A stretch of DNA of 32,076 nt from the IMG/VR virus record IMGVR_UViG_3300029893_000045, positions 1-32,076 of that record. One strand, given 5' to 3'. Source of the stretch: a virus. The notes beneath the pieces are model-generated. The model searched no databases, was not told the DNA's origin, and saw only the letters and a list, made by a program, of their open reading frames with translations. Positions 18,549-28,400 of the stretch are shown piece after piece; positions within the stretch are counted from its first letter, which is position 1; every line of letters begins with the position of its first letter. The position numbers and the translations under genes are program-made.

Positions 18549-21156
18549 GGCCGCCGCGGCCCTGCTGCTTGCCTTGCCGGGCCTCTCTTGCGCCGCCGAG
18601 CTCCATATATCGGGCTTCGGCGGCGTAAACAATTACGCCGACCCGATGTTCATCGCGGACACGGACGCCTCCGACGCCCGCAACGTCATCACCTACGAGG
18701 GCGACCTGCGCCCTGTCTATGGCAGCGTGCGCTTCAATACTGTGGCCGCCTCGTCCATTACCTACCTGGGAGAATACGTCAACAGCGACGGCCGCCGCAC
18801 CGTCTTTTCTAAATCGGGGCTGGGGCTTTATGCCACCAACCCCAACACCGGCGTCATGACGCTGCTCAAGGCTTTTGATTCCGAGCGCGAAATAGACGCG
18901 GTCCCGGCGTTCGGCGCTATGTACTTTGTGGACGGTAGCTCGGCCTGGTGGTCGGACGGCGTTAGCACCTACACTGCTACGAATATGTCGGCCTGCGATT
19001 ATGTCGAGTTCTATGCCAACCGCCTGGTCTGCGTGAGCGTGTCCACCGAGACGAGCCGGATGAACCTTTCGGCCTACAATTCCTCAACCACCTGGGCGAC
19101 CGGCTCCGGCGACGACGATGCTGCGGTCAGGTATTTCGCCAAGGATGATGGCTACCAGATAAACTGTGTCAAGGCGACGCCCTACGGCATATTCGTAGGC
19201 AAGGACCGGTCCTCTCATATTCTTAAAGGCGATAGCAATCCCACGTTCTACCAGTTCCCGCTTTCCGACACCATCGGCTGCTCCGACGATCGCTCTGTTC
19301 AGTTCGTTGACGGTGTCATCATGTGGCTGGGCAATAAGGGGAACGTCTACGGCTGGGCCGGTGACGGTCGCGTGGAGGACATGTCCGCGGAGATACGCGG
19401 CTGGACGAAGGACATCCGCAAATCGCAGTCACAGGAGGGCAATTGGACCGTGGCTTCGCAGGCCGGCTGGGAGCTTGGCGCTTATAGCGGCTGGGAAACG
19501 ACGGCAGATCCGTCCGTCTTAAAAGCGCGGTCCTACAACAGCGGCCTTTTGACCAGCGGTGCGACCTCGTATTTTCTGCCGACCATGTTTGCTAATTCTG
19601 GATTCGAGAACGGGACAAGCTCCGGCTGGACGCCCGCCTTTGGCGCTATCGAGTCCCAAAATCTGACTTGGTGTTCGGGCACGTCCTGCACGCCAACGCT
19701 TACCTCGGGAAGGACTTACTCTGCATTTACGTCGTGCTCCAGCAAGTGGATGGATTTGCCGCGGGCTAGGGTAGACGTTATAAACGCTTCCGATGACGCA
19801 GTCATTTTTTCCTACGAGCTATTTGCCGCCTGCGACTCACCATCGGTTGCTGTGCAGCAGAACATATCGTCACCGACCATATCCGGGTCCGGCGACATAA
19901 AAATAAGGATTTTCGACATAGACGGTTCGACCAGGACCTCGACCGCCTTTGACCGCAGCAACGGCGTTTTTCTGATGACAAAATCGGACTATACCGGCGT
20001 TCGGTACGACTCTATGGAGGGCAAGTCCGCTATTGAGACATCGGTGTCGCAGGTTTACGATACCGGCTTTGTAGCGCCCGATCTGTCGCTCTCGATATAT
20101 GCCTCCTATGGCAGCACCCTGACTTACTACGCCTCTGCCGATAGTTCGACGTGGGTATCAACGACCATTGCCATAGGCGGCAGCGTGCCGACGGATTATA
20201 AACTGCGGTACTTTAAGTTCAATATTTCCATGACGGCGTCCGGTGCCGGCGTGGTCTATTCGAGCTTTACCGGTATTACGTTGTCCATGCTGGACACCGC
20301 GACCTATTACTCGCCCGTCACTTTCACGTCGGTGGGAATATCCGACTGGAAGCAGTTCGTGGCGGCCTACACGTCCACGGCCACGACCCCCGTTTTCTCG
20401 GTGCGTTCGGGCACCTATGCCTTTGCCTCTGATGGCGCCGCGCCGGCCTGGACCGTTCAGTCCAACGGCGGCGAGATAACCATATCGACGGGCGCCTATG
20501 TTCAGTATGCCATAGACCCGAAAATAACGAGCTCGACGCAGGCCCTTGCCTTTCAGTCAACCTCTATCAACTACGTGGTCGGCGCGGTGTCACCGCGCGT
20601 GGCCTCACTGACCTGGGACGGTCATTACCTGCTGTCGGTGTCTACTAATTCAGAGACGACCAACCACCTGACGCTGATGTACCAGAAGAACAAGAAATGG
20701 ACGGCGCTCGAGGGGCAGAGCTATGGCGCCATGACCGTCTACAACAACCGCCCGCTGGCCGGTGACGGGACTTCGGGCTCCCGCCTTTGGTACTTGCTGG
20801 ACCAGGACGCAAAATCCTTTGACGGCGCGGCTATTAATTCGTGGTGGCAAACCAAGGATTACACGTTGGGCTCGGTCAACAATCATAAGGTCATAGACCG
20901 AATGTGGATAAACGCCGGCGGCAACGGCGTGGATGCGCTGGATATATCCTGGCAGGCCGACCGCGCCGGGACCTGGTACTCTACTTCGACCGCCCTGTCC
21001 GGGACCAGTTTTGTCATCCGCGAGGTGGACGGCCTGTTTGAAAACTACAATCTGGCGCGGCAGGCGCGCTTCAAGTTTGCCGCTGACGAGATCGACCGGG
21101 ATTTCCGGCTCAAAATGTTTTCACTTTACTATACCGTGAATCCTCTGATAAAATAG
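18541..21156 (+). CDS. Nozzle-like beta-propeller protein with signal peptide and CBM-like insert
   Basis: 871 residues from ATG 18541. Residues 1-19 are a Sec-type signal (Lys3, A-A-A-A-L-L-L-A-L-P-G-L, site S-C-A/A). The mature start, I-S-G-F-G-G-V-N-N-Y-A-D, then D-A-S-D-A-R-N-V, mirrors T7 gp12/P22 gp10-type nozzles (G-G-L-N-x-R-D, D-A-x-N-V). Strand-rich repeats follow, with W-x-G-x-x-G turns. Residues about 350-500 begin N-S-G-F-E-N-G-T-S-S-G-W, as jelly-roll carbohydrate-binding modules do, and are less GC-rich than the flanks. The mature chain has eight Cys. It is expected at the tail tip, gating DNA and contacting the host. Confidence 0.6.
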   Translation: MFKAAAALLLALPGLSCAAELHISGFGGVNNYADPMFIADTDASDARNVITYEGDLRPVYGSVRFNTVAASSITYLGEYVNSDGRRTVFSKSGLGLYATNPNTGVMTLLKAFDSEREIDAVPAFGAMYFVDGSSAWWSDGVSTYTATNMSACDYVEFYANRLVCVSVSTETSRMNLSAYNSSTTWATGSGDDDAAVRYFAKDDGYQINCVKATPYGIFVGKDRSSHILKGDSNPTFYQFPLSDTIGCSDDRSVQFVDGVIMWLGNKGNVYGWAGDGRVEDMSAEIRGWTKDIRKSQSQEGNWTVASQAGWELGAYSGWETTADPSVLKARSYNSGLLTSGATSYFLPTMFANSGFENGTSSGWTPAFGAIESQNLTWCSGTSCTPTLTSGRTYSAFTSCSSKWMDLPRARVDVINASDDAVIFSYELFAACDSPSVAVQQNISSPTISGSGDIKIRIFDIDGSTRTSTAFDRSNGVFLMTKSDYTGVRYDSMEGKSAIETSVSQVYDTGFVAPDLSLSIYASYGSTLTYYASADSSTWVSTTIAIGGSVPTDYKLRYFKFNISMTASGAGVVYSSFTGITLSMLDTATYYSPVTFTSVGISDWKQFVAAYTSTATTPVFSVRSGTYAFASDGAAPAWTVQSNGGEITISTGAYVQYAIDPKITSSTQALAFQSTSINYVVGAVSPRVASLTWDGHYLLSVSTNSETTNHLTLMYQKNKKWTALEGQSYGAMTVYNNRPLAGDGTSGSRLWYLLDQDAKSFDGAAINSWWQTKDYTLGSVNNHKVIDRMWINAGGNGVDALDISWQADRAGTWYSTSTALSGTSFVIREVDGLFENYNLARQARFKFAADEIDRDFRLKMFSLYYTVNPLIK

Positions 21157-21165
21157 GGGAGACCT

Positions 21166-21909
21166 ATGGCCATATACGATTACAACGACATCCGCAACGA
21201 CGACTGGTATAACCGGCTGGTCCGCGGCGTAAAGGAGCGCACCACGGCGTCCATCCGCAAGACGGGCTCCGATGTTGACGACCCTTATTGGCGGGCCAAG
21301 GAGCGCGAGCAGCTGGGCGACCTGTCCTCTGCTAGGGATTCCGCTTTCCGGCGCGCCTTTGCTGCGGCGCGTGAGCGTCAGGCGGCCATAGGCGCTTCCA
21401 TGCGAGAGCGAGAGGCGGCCCGGCAGCGCACGATTTCCGGCGCGTTGGCGGCGCAGTGGCGGCCCGATGTGGGCCTGGGCGTGCAGTCAGATGGCGGCGA
21501 GGCGCCGTCCGGGCTGGGCGCGGCTGCGCCGGAACCTATTCAGATGTCGCCGGCTCAGCCGCCGGAGGCATATCCCCGCCCGGCCGCCCCGGCTTTATAT
21601 GCGCGAGACCGCGGCGCAGCGCCCGGTGGCGGTGTTTACACGAACCGCGCCTGGTCCGCGGGGCAGGCTGCCGCCGGCGGCTACCGCCCGCCGGAGCCAC
21701 CGAAGCCGCCGGTGGTGGCCGGCTATAACCCGGACGTATTCAAGGACAAGGGCATGGAGGACCGGCAGGCGTACCTTGACCGGCTTATCCAGCAGACAGC
21801 CGAATCGCTTTACAGTCAGCGCCCCCGCGCCAAGTTCACGCCTGGCTATATGGAGGGCAGCCCGCGCGATTTCTACGCGCAGGCCACCAAGATAGTAATG
21901 GGGAGGTAG
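21166..21909 (+). CDS. Ala/Pro-rich virion-region protein
   Basis: 247 residues. The N-terminal 80 residues form charged helices (S-A-R-D-S-A-F-R-R-A-F-A-A-A-R-E-R-Q); the middle is a disordered Pro/Ala/Gly linker; the C-terminal 60 residues look folded (D-R-Q-A-Y-L-D-R-L-I-Q-Q-T). It is encoded between the nozzle-like protein and the giant protein, where internal or ejection proteins are found in podoviruses. Not recognised. Confidence 0.6.
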   Translation: MAIYDYNDIRNDDWYNRLVRGVKERTTASIRKTGSDVDDPYWRAKEREQLGDLSSARDSAFRRAFAAARERQAAIGASMREREAARQRTISGALAAQWRPDVGLGVQSDGGEAPSGLGAAAPEPIQMSPAQPPEAYPRPAAPALYARDRGAAPGGGVYTNRAWSAGQAAAGGYRPPEPPKPPVVAGYNPDVFKDKGMEDRQAYLDRLIQQTAESLYSQRPRAKFTPGYMEGSPRDFYAQATKIVMGR

Positions 21910-21910
21910 C

Positions 21911-22489
21911 ATGGCAAAGTTCGAGAGTTGGTTTCCCTCCGGTCAGTTCGACCCGCGCGGTGGCGGCGAGGCGGGCCTGCCCGATTTCCGCAAGCGCCGG
22001 GCCGAAGAGGCCGAGTTCTACGCCCGCTACGGCATGTCGCCGGCCGAGCTTAAAGAGGCCGAACGACTGCGCGGAGAGTACCCTGGCACCCTGCCGGCCG
22101 GGCAACGCCCTAAAGGCGCGACCCCGCCCGCTAATATCACCAGTCAGCAGCAGGGCGTGCTTAATCGCTACGGAGATTTCCGTAGTCTGCTGGACACGGC
22201 GCTGGGCGCCGGTGGTCGCCGCGCGCCTGCCGGCGGGGCTGACGAGGACGAGCGCAAGCGCCTGGAGGCCATGATGGGCGCCTACAAGGGCAAGGTCCTC
22301 TCCCCGCAGGAGGAAGCCGAAATTCAGGCTATTAAGAAGCGCTGGTATCAGCTTTCAAACATACCTATGCCAGAGGCCGGCGGTGAGGCCGAGCGCGACT
22401 GGTCTATATGGAAACCCACCACCTGGCCGGTGTGGGGCGGTAAAAAGACGCCGCCCGGTTCTGCCGGCGGGCTGGAGGGCCTCGAGTAA
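21911..22489 (+). CDS. Hypothetical protein preceding the giant protein
   Basis: 192 residues, one base after the previous stop; its own TAA overlaps the ATG of the giant gene. Charged helix at 15-60, Gly/Pro-rich linkers, a short helical part (E-E-A-E-I-Q-A-I-K-K-R-W-Y-Q-L) and a Trp-rich C-terminus. Like the preceding gene it appears to be a small, flexible virion or ejection protein. No family recognised. Confidence 0.55.
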   Translation: MAKFESWFPSGQFDPRGGGEAGLPDFRKRRAEEAEFYARYGMSPAELKEAERLRGEYPGTLPAGQRPKGATPPANITSQQQGVLNRYGDFRSLLDTALGAGGRRAPAGGADEDERKRLEAMMGAYKGKVLSPQEEAEIQAIKKRWYQLSNIPMPEAGGEAERDWSIWKPTTWPVWGGKKTPPGSAGGLEGLE

Positions 22490-25400
22490 TGGCTGACACT
22501 AGGGCGTATCTCGACTACATTACCAAGAAGCGGCAGAAGCGTGAGCGTATAGAGAACGTGGATTTCTCTAAAATGCCCGCTGGCGTTGACGTTATGGCCG
22601 TGGCCGAAGAGCTGGGCCGCGACCTGCCGGATTCCTACCGCAACGAGATAATGTCCCGCGCCACCAAGCGCGGGCAAATAAAGGCCCTGGACTATAATGT
22701 CGCCCTGCCGCGCCCTGCGGTTCAGTATGCGGAGCCCGGCACTATGCCGCAATGGCCGCCTACTGCGGCCCCCACGCCGGGCCGCCCGGATGTGCCGGCC
22801 ATAGGCATGGCGCCGTCCCTGCCCACCCCCACCCCCGCAGAAATAAGCGCCGGCCGCAAGACCGTCAAGGAGTTCGGTGTGGATCTGCCGAAAGGACTTG
22901 GCAAGGCCGCCGCGGGCGGCTTGACGTCCGTGGTGTCAGGCGGCGTGGAGGGCTTCGGCAATATCGCCGGGGCGCTCGGCGCACTGGACGTGGAGGCCGA
23001 CAGCAAGACCGTTTCCGATTTCGTCAACGCTTTCTCGCAGCGCCATCTACAGAACGAGGAGAAAGACATCCTCTACGATATAGCCTCCGGCCTGGGCTCA
23101 ACCCTGCCCTTTATGGGAATCGGACGGGCGGTGGCCGGTGGCGTGCGCGTGGCCGGCGCCCTTGCCAAGACGCAGAAGGGGCTGGACCTGGCGGCCAAGT
23201 TGGGCACGGTCCTGGGCGTGTCCTCCATAGCCGTCACCAACGCTATGGTGGAGGGCGGCGCGGCGGCGCAGGAGCTGCGCTATGAGGGCAAGAGCCGCAA
23301 GACGCAGGACGACGCTTTCTGGCGGGCTTTCTTCCTGAACGTGCCGCTGACGGCGGTCCTTAACCGCTGGATGATAGGCGACAAGGCCGTAAAGAATCGG
23401 CTGGCCGCTTTCTTGCAGGGCGGCAGGTCAGAGGCCGCCGAGGAAACCTTACAGAATTTCATCAGCAAACTCTCGCAAGGCAAGCCGGTAGATTTAGGCG
23501 AGGCCCTTTACGAGGGGGGAATAGGCGCTATAGTGGGCGGCGGCATGGCTACTGTTGCTACCCCTGTCCAGGCGCCGGCGCCCGCCCCTCTACCCGGCCT
23601 CCCGCTTTCCCCTAATCTTGACGAGGCCACCAAGGCGCGCGCCGGCCAGATGGCGCAGACCGACCCAGTCGCCGCCATGAAGCTGGTCGTCCCGGCCTCC
23701 GAGTGGCAGGCCATTGACCGCATGGCCGGCGAGATAGCCGAGGCCGCCGAAGCGGACGCCTCTGTGCCCGCCGCGGAGAAGCGCATGGCGGTGCAGGCGG
23801 CCCTGACCGGCGTGTTGCAGAATAGCCTGGCGCCTGCCGCCCCGGCCGTGACCGGCGCGGAAGCCGAGGGCGTGGCGCCCGGTATGCCAGCCCCGGCGGT
23901 CCCGGTTGACCCGCAGGTCAATTTCATGCGGACGCAGGTGGGCGTGTTGCGCATGGTGTCGGAGAAGATGGGCCTCGACAATAAGCAGATTTCCGACCTG
24001 GTGCTGGATAAGGCCCGGGACGGTGTTACGCTGCGGCAGATCGTGCAGAAGGGCATAGCCGAGGGCAAGACCCCGGAGCAGATGGCCGATGAATACGGCG
24101 CTTTCCTTGAGGGCATACAGCGCACGGCCGCCGCGCAGGCGCAGGCCGCCCCGGCCCCTACCCCCTTACCCGAGGCCGAAAAGCCCGCCACGGCCCCCAC
24201 GGCGGCCCCGGAAGCGGCCCCCGAAGCGGTTGAGGCGGCTCCCGCCGGCCGCTGGTCCGATATAGCCGACGCCAAGACGGCGGCCCCCGGCATGGCCGTG
24301 GCCGCCCTGGACATGACGGACGAGGGCGCCGGCGCGGTCATCCTTAAGACCGCCGATAACCGCTTTGTGGTGCGCTCCGAGTTCGCTGACGTGCAGAGCG
24401 AGGACCCTGATGGCTTCTTCCCCAGCGTGGAGGCCGCCAAGGCGGCCATAGAGGCCGCGGTCCCTACCCCCGGCGTTGCGCCCGCCGAAATGGCGCCGGA
24501 GGCCGCCCTGCCGGTTATAGAGGCCGCCCCCGGCCGCCCGGAGGGCCGTCCCGATCTGCCGGAGGCCGCCTTGGAATACGAGGCCCAGCGCGAGGAAGCG
24601 CGGGCCGCCAACCAGCCGGTCTACGAGCCGGAGGTCGAGACCCCCGATTTCGAGACTGTCGTGCCCACGCCGGAAGCCGGCCATCCGGCCGCCCTTACCT
24701 ACGAGGCCGCCAAGGGGCGCTTTAAGAACCTGACCCCGGAGCAGCACAAGGCCCTAGTTCGCGGCCGCCTGGCGGCCGGGCAGGTGGTGCCGGAGGAGGT
24801 CATGGCGGCCTACCCCGACTTGGAGGCTGAATCCCGGGCACAGGCCGAGGAAGCCATGCGCCGGGAGGAAGGCCCCGCCGCGCGCCCGCTGCTGGACCTT
24901 ATCGTAAGCCGCGGCTATATCAATCGCGCCAACTACGAGAAGCATTGGGCCGGCGAGCTGCCGCGCGACGATATGCGCTTTTACATCCGCAAAAACGGCA
25001 AGGCGACCGTGTCCCAGCTTGCCGAGGCCGCCGCGGAGGCGGGGATTATACCGGAGGCCAGCGAGAACGCGCTGTTCGAGGCCGTAGGTAAAGAACTGCG
25101 GGGGAGGGCGGTAATAGCCAAGGAGGCGCCCGCTTCTTTCCTGGCCGAGCCCGCCGCCCCTGTTTTCTACTCCAAGTTGCAGGCCACTATCGCGGAGAAG
25201 ATGTCCGGCCCTATGTCGGCCGACCAGCTTCGCGCCCTGGTTAAGAACGCAGCCATCAAGCAGGAGGAGCTCGACTGGTACGACCTGGACGGCTTCCTTG
25301 AAAAGAACCCGAAGCCGAGCAAGGCCGACGTGCTGGATTACCTGGCCGCCAACGAGCTCAAAATAACGGAGATTGTAAAGGGCGAGGCGGTCGGCGGCAA

Positions 25401-28400
25401 GATGTCCCGGCAGGAGGCACTGTCGCGCATAAAGCCGGCTTTCGAGGCCAAGGGCTACACCGTGGCGGTGGATGAGGCTGACCCCGACAGCCCGATCTAT
25501 TTCTCCAAGGGCGAGGAGGACATAGAATTTGCCGACCTGCCGGAGGACCTTAAGGCCGCCGCGTTACAGTACGAGAACCGCGTGCTGGCGCCCGGCGAGG
25601 TGCGCAGGAAGTCCGACACCAGGTATGGGGCGCACGTCCTGCCCGGCGGCGAGAATTACCGCGAGGTTCTTTTCACGTTGCCGGTCGAGCGCGTCAGCGC
25701 CGTTCCGGCAGATGTGCAGGCCCTCATAGATGAGGACAGCGGTGAATCCCTTGAGGCGGCCGATAACCTGGCGCGCGAAAAATACGGCATGCGCGTGGAA
25801 ATAGACCCGGACACGGACCTTGCCTACGTGGTGCCGATGAAAGGGGAAAGGCTTTATCAGGGTCCGCATTGGAGCGAGGACAATGTTCTGGCGCACCTAC
25901 GGCTCAACGATCGCACCGTAGACGGGAAGCGCACGCTATTCATCGAAGAGGTGCAAAGCGATTGGCATCAGGCCGGTAGGGAGAAGGGCTACAAGGCAGA
26001 CGTCAAGAAGCGTTACCCGGAGATAATGAAGAAAATAGAGGCGCTCAATAAAAAAGAGGCCGCTATGGACTTCAATAATTGGAGCCCCGAAAAAGAGCAA
26101 GAGCATAGCGCTTTAAAGAACGAAAGGGACGACCTTTATGACCTTATCAGGAGCCAAAAGCGCGACGCTGTCGCAGACGCCCCTTTTAAAAAAACATGGC
26201 ACGAGTTCGTAATGAAGCGCGCCCTGCGCATGGCCGTGGACGAGGGCTACGACGTGGTGGCGTGGACTACGGGGGCGCAGCAGGCAGACAGGTATAATTT
26301 AGGCAAGCACGTAGATAGTCTGGAATGGACGCAGGTAAGCGGAAGGTCTTTCGACATACGCGGTATAAAAAATGGCAAACAGGTGATAGTGAGGCAGTTT
26401 GTAAGGGAGCCAGATTTGCCCGGGCTGGTCGGAAAAGAAGTATCTGCGAAAATAATAGCGGCGCGCGATGTCTACAAAAATCCGACGGGCAAGCCCTATG
26501 ACGCGACGCCCAAAGGGGAGTTAAGTGGAGCCGACCTGCAGGTCGGCGGTCAGGGCATGGCCGGCTTTTACGACAAAATGCTGCCCGATTTTGTCAACAA
26601 GTTCACCAAGAAGTGGGGCGGGAAGGTAGGACAGACACAAATGGACATATCCGGGGGCAAACCGCTTACCGGCTACGAGCCGGATTTTGCCCCGGATGGA
26701 GTAGCGCAGATTCATACCCTCGCCATCACGCCCGAAATGCGCCGCGCCGCCATGTCCGGCTTTCCGCTGTTCGAGCCCGGCCACAAGTACACGCAGGACG
26801 AACTATTTCCTACCGAGCTGGAAGCCTTTACCGAACCGCCCGCGAAAGCCGAGGCGAGAGTCATAGACGACATAAAAAAGGTTAAGCCGGTAGGTCAATT
26901 TCACGATCTGCGCCTGGACAAGGCCGCCAAGCGCATGGAAAAGGACTTTAAGGAGCGCGGTGTTACGCGCTTTGTCGGCCAGAAGATAGAAACGCTGCAG
27001 GACGTGGCCGAGATAGCGGCTGTTTACCGCCATCCGTTTATCGAGCACGCACAATTCATCTTCATAAAAGACGGGAAGTTTGTGGGTTCGCAGCATTTTA
27101 GCAGCGGGCTTATAGACGAGATACGGATTACGGAGCAGGAAGTGATGGACGCCGTGGCTAAAGGCATGACGGAGTTCGGCGCCGACGGTTTCTATATGTC
27201 GCACAACCATCCCTCCGGCAACCCAAGTCCTAGCGATACTGATGTAAAAACAGCCGGCAAATTGGGCCGCAATTTCGGTGATTCTTTCAAGGGTTCGCTG
27301 GTGACGGACCATAGCCACTTTGTGGCCATAGACACAAAAGGCGAGGCCATCCTGCACGCTTTCAAGGAAGAGAAGCCGCGCTTCCGCAAGGGCGAGCTGG
27401 AGCCCGCCGCGGTCGGCGCTTTCTTCCGAGGTCAGCCCGTAGTTGATAAGCCCGGGAGCGCGGCCGATTTTTCGCGCGGCGTGCTTGATGGGAGGCAGAT
27501 GGGCATCATGTTCCTGGACGTGCGCCTGGCGGTGCTGTCTTTTGACCATGTAGACCCGTCCGGCGTGGATGTGAATAAATACATTGAAAAAATGCGGCGC
27601 AAATACGGGGCCGCCACTACTATTATGGTGACCGGTGATGAGGGTTTTTCCAAGATGAAAAAGACCGGCGTCATAGGCGGCGTGACGCAGGACCTTGTTG
27701 TTCTTTCCGCAGACGGCTCCTATAAGAGCGTCCGGCTTGGCAATATACCCGGCTGGCGCTATTCTAAAATGCAGACCCAGGTTTCGAGCCTGGTCGGTGA
27801 GGCCGCCCCGCAGTATGGCGCTCCCGATCGCAAGGCGCTGCGCCGTATGCGCCCTGGCGCCAAGTTGACCGCCCGCGGCCGCATAAACGACCCGTCTATC
27901 AAGGGCGGCATACCGCGCGGTGCATCCGTGACCGTGGTGGACGTGGACCCGTCTACCGGGCAGATGGTGGTGGACTATGAGGGCGCCCTGGCCTTTGCCG
28001 GCCCGGAAATGTTCCGCGAGACCTACCAGAAGCCGGAGCCGGTGCGCCCGGTACCTGGAATCCCGGTAAAGCGCGCCGTGGAGCGCGCGACCGGCGTCAA
28101 GCCGGTGGAGCGCCCGGTGGAAACCACGGAGATGAGGCTGCTCAACGCCAAGTTGGCTACCGAGGAAAAGGCCGCCCGGCTGGCCGCCAAGGCCGTAAAG
28201 GCCGAGCTACTGGAAGATATGCGCGAGGCCAAGAGGGGCGCCGAATCGTTGCGCAAGTCCGCGGTGGAATACATCGGCAAGAACGTGCCGAAAGCCTTGC
28301 AGTATAAATTCGTGCAAATGGCGGCCAACGCCAAGACCGTGGTGGGGCTTGCCAAGGTGGTGGTGCGCGCCGACGCCGAGGCCGACAAGGCGTATCGCCG

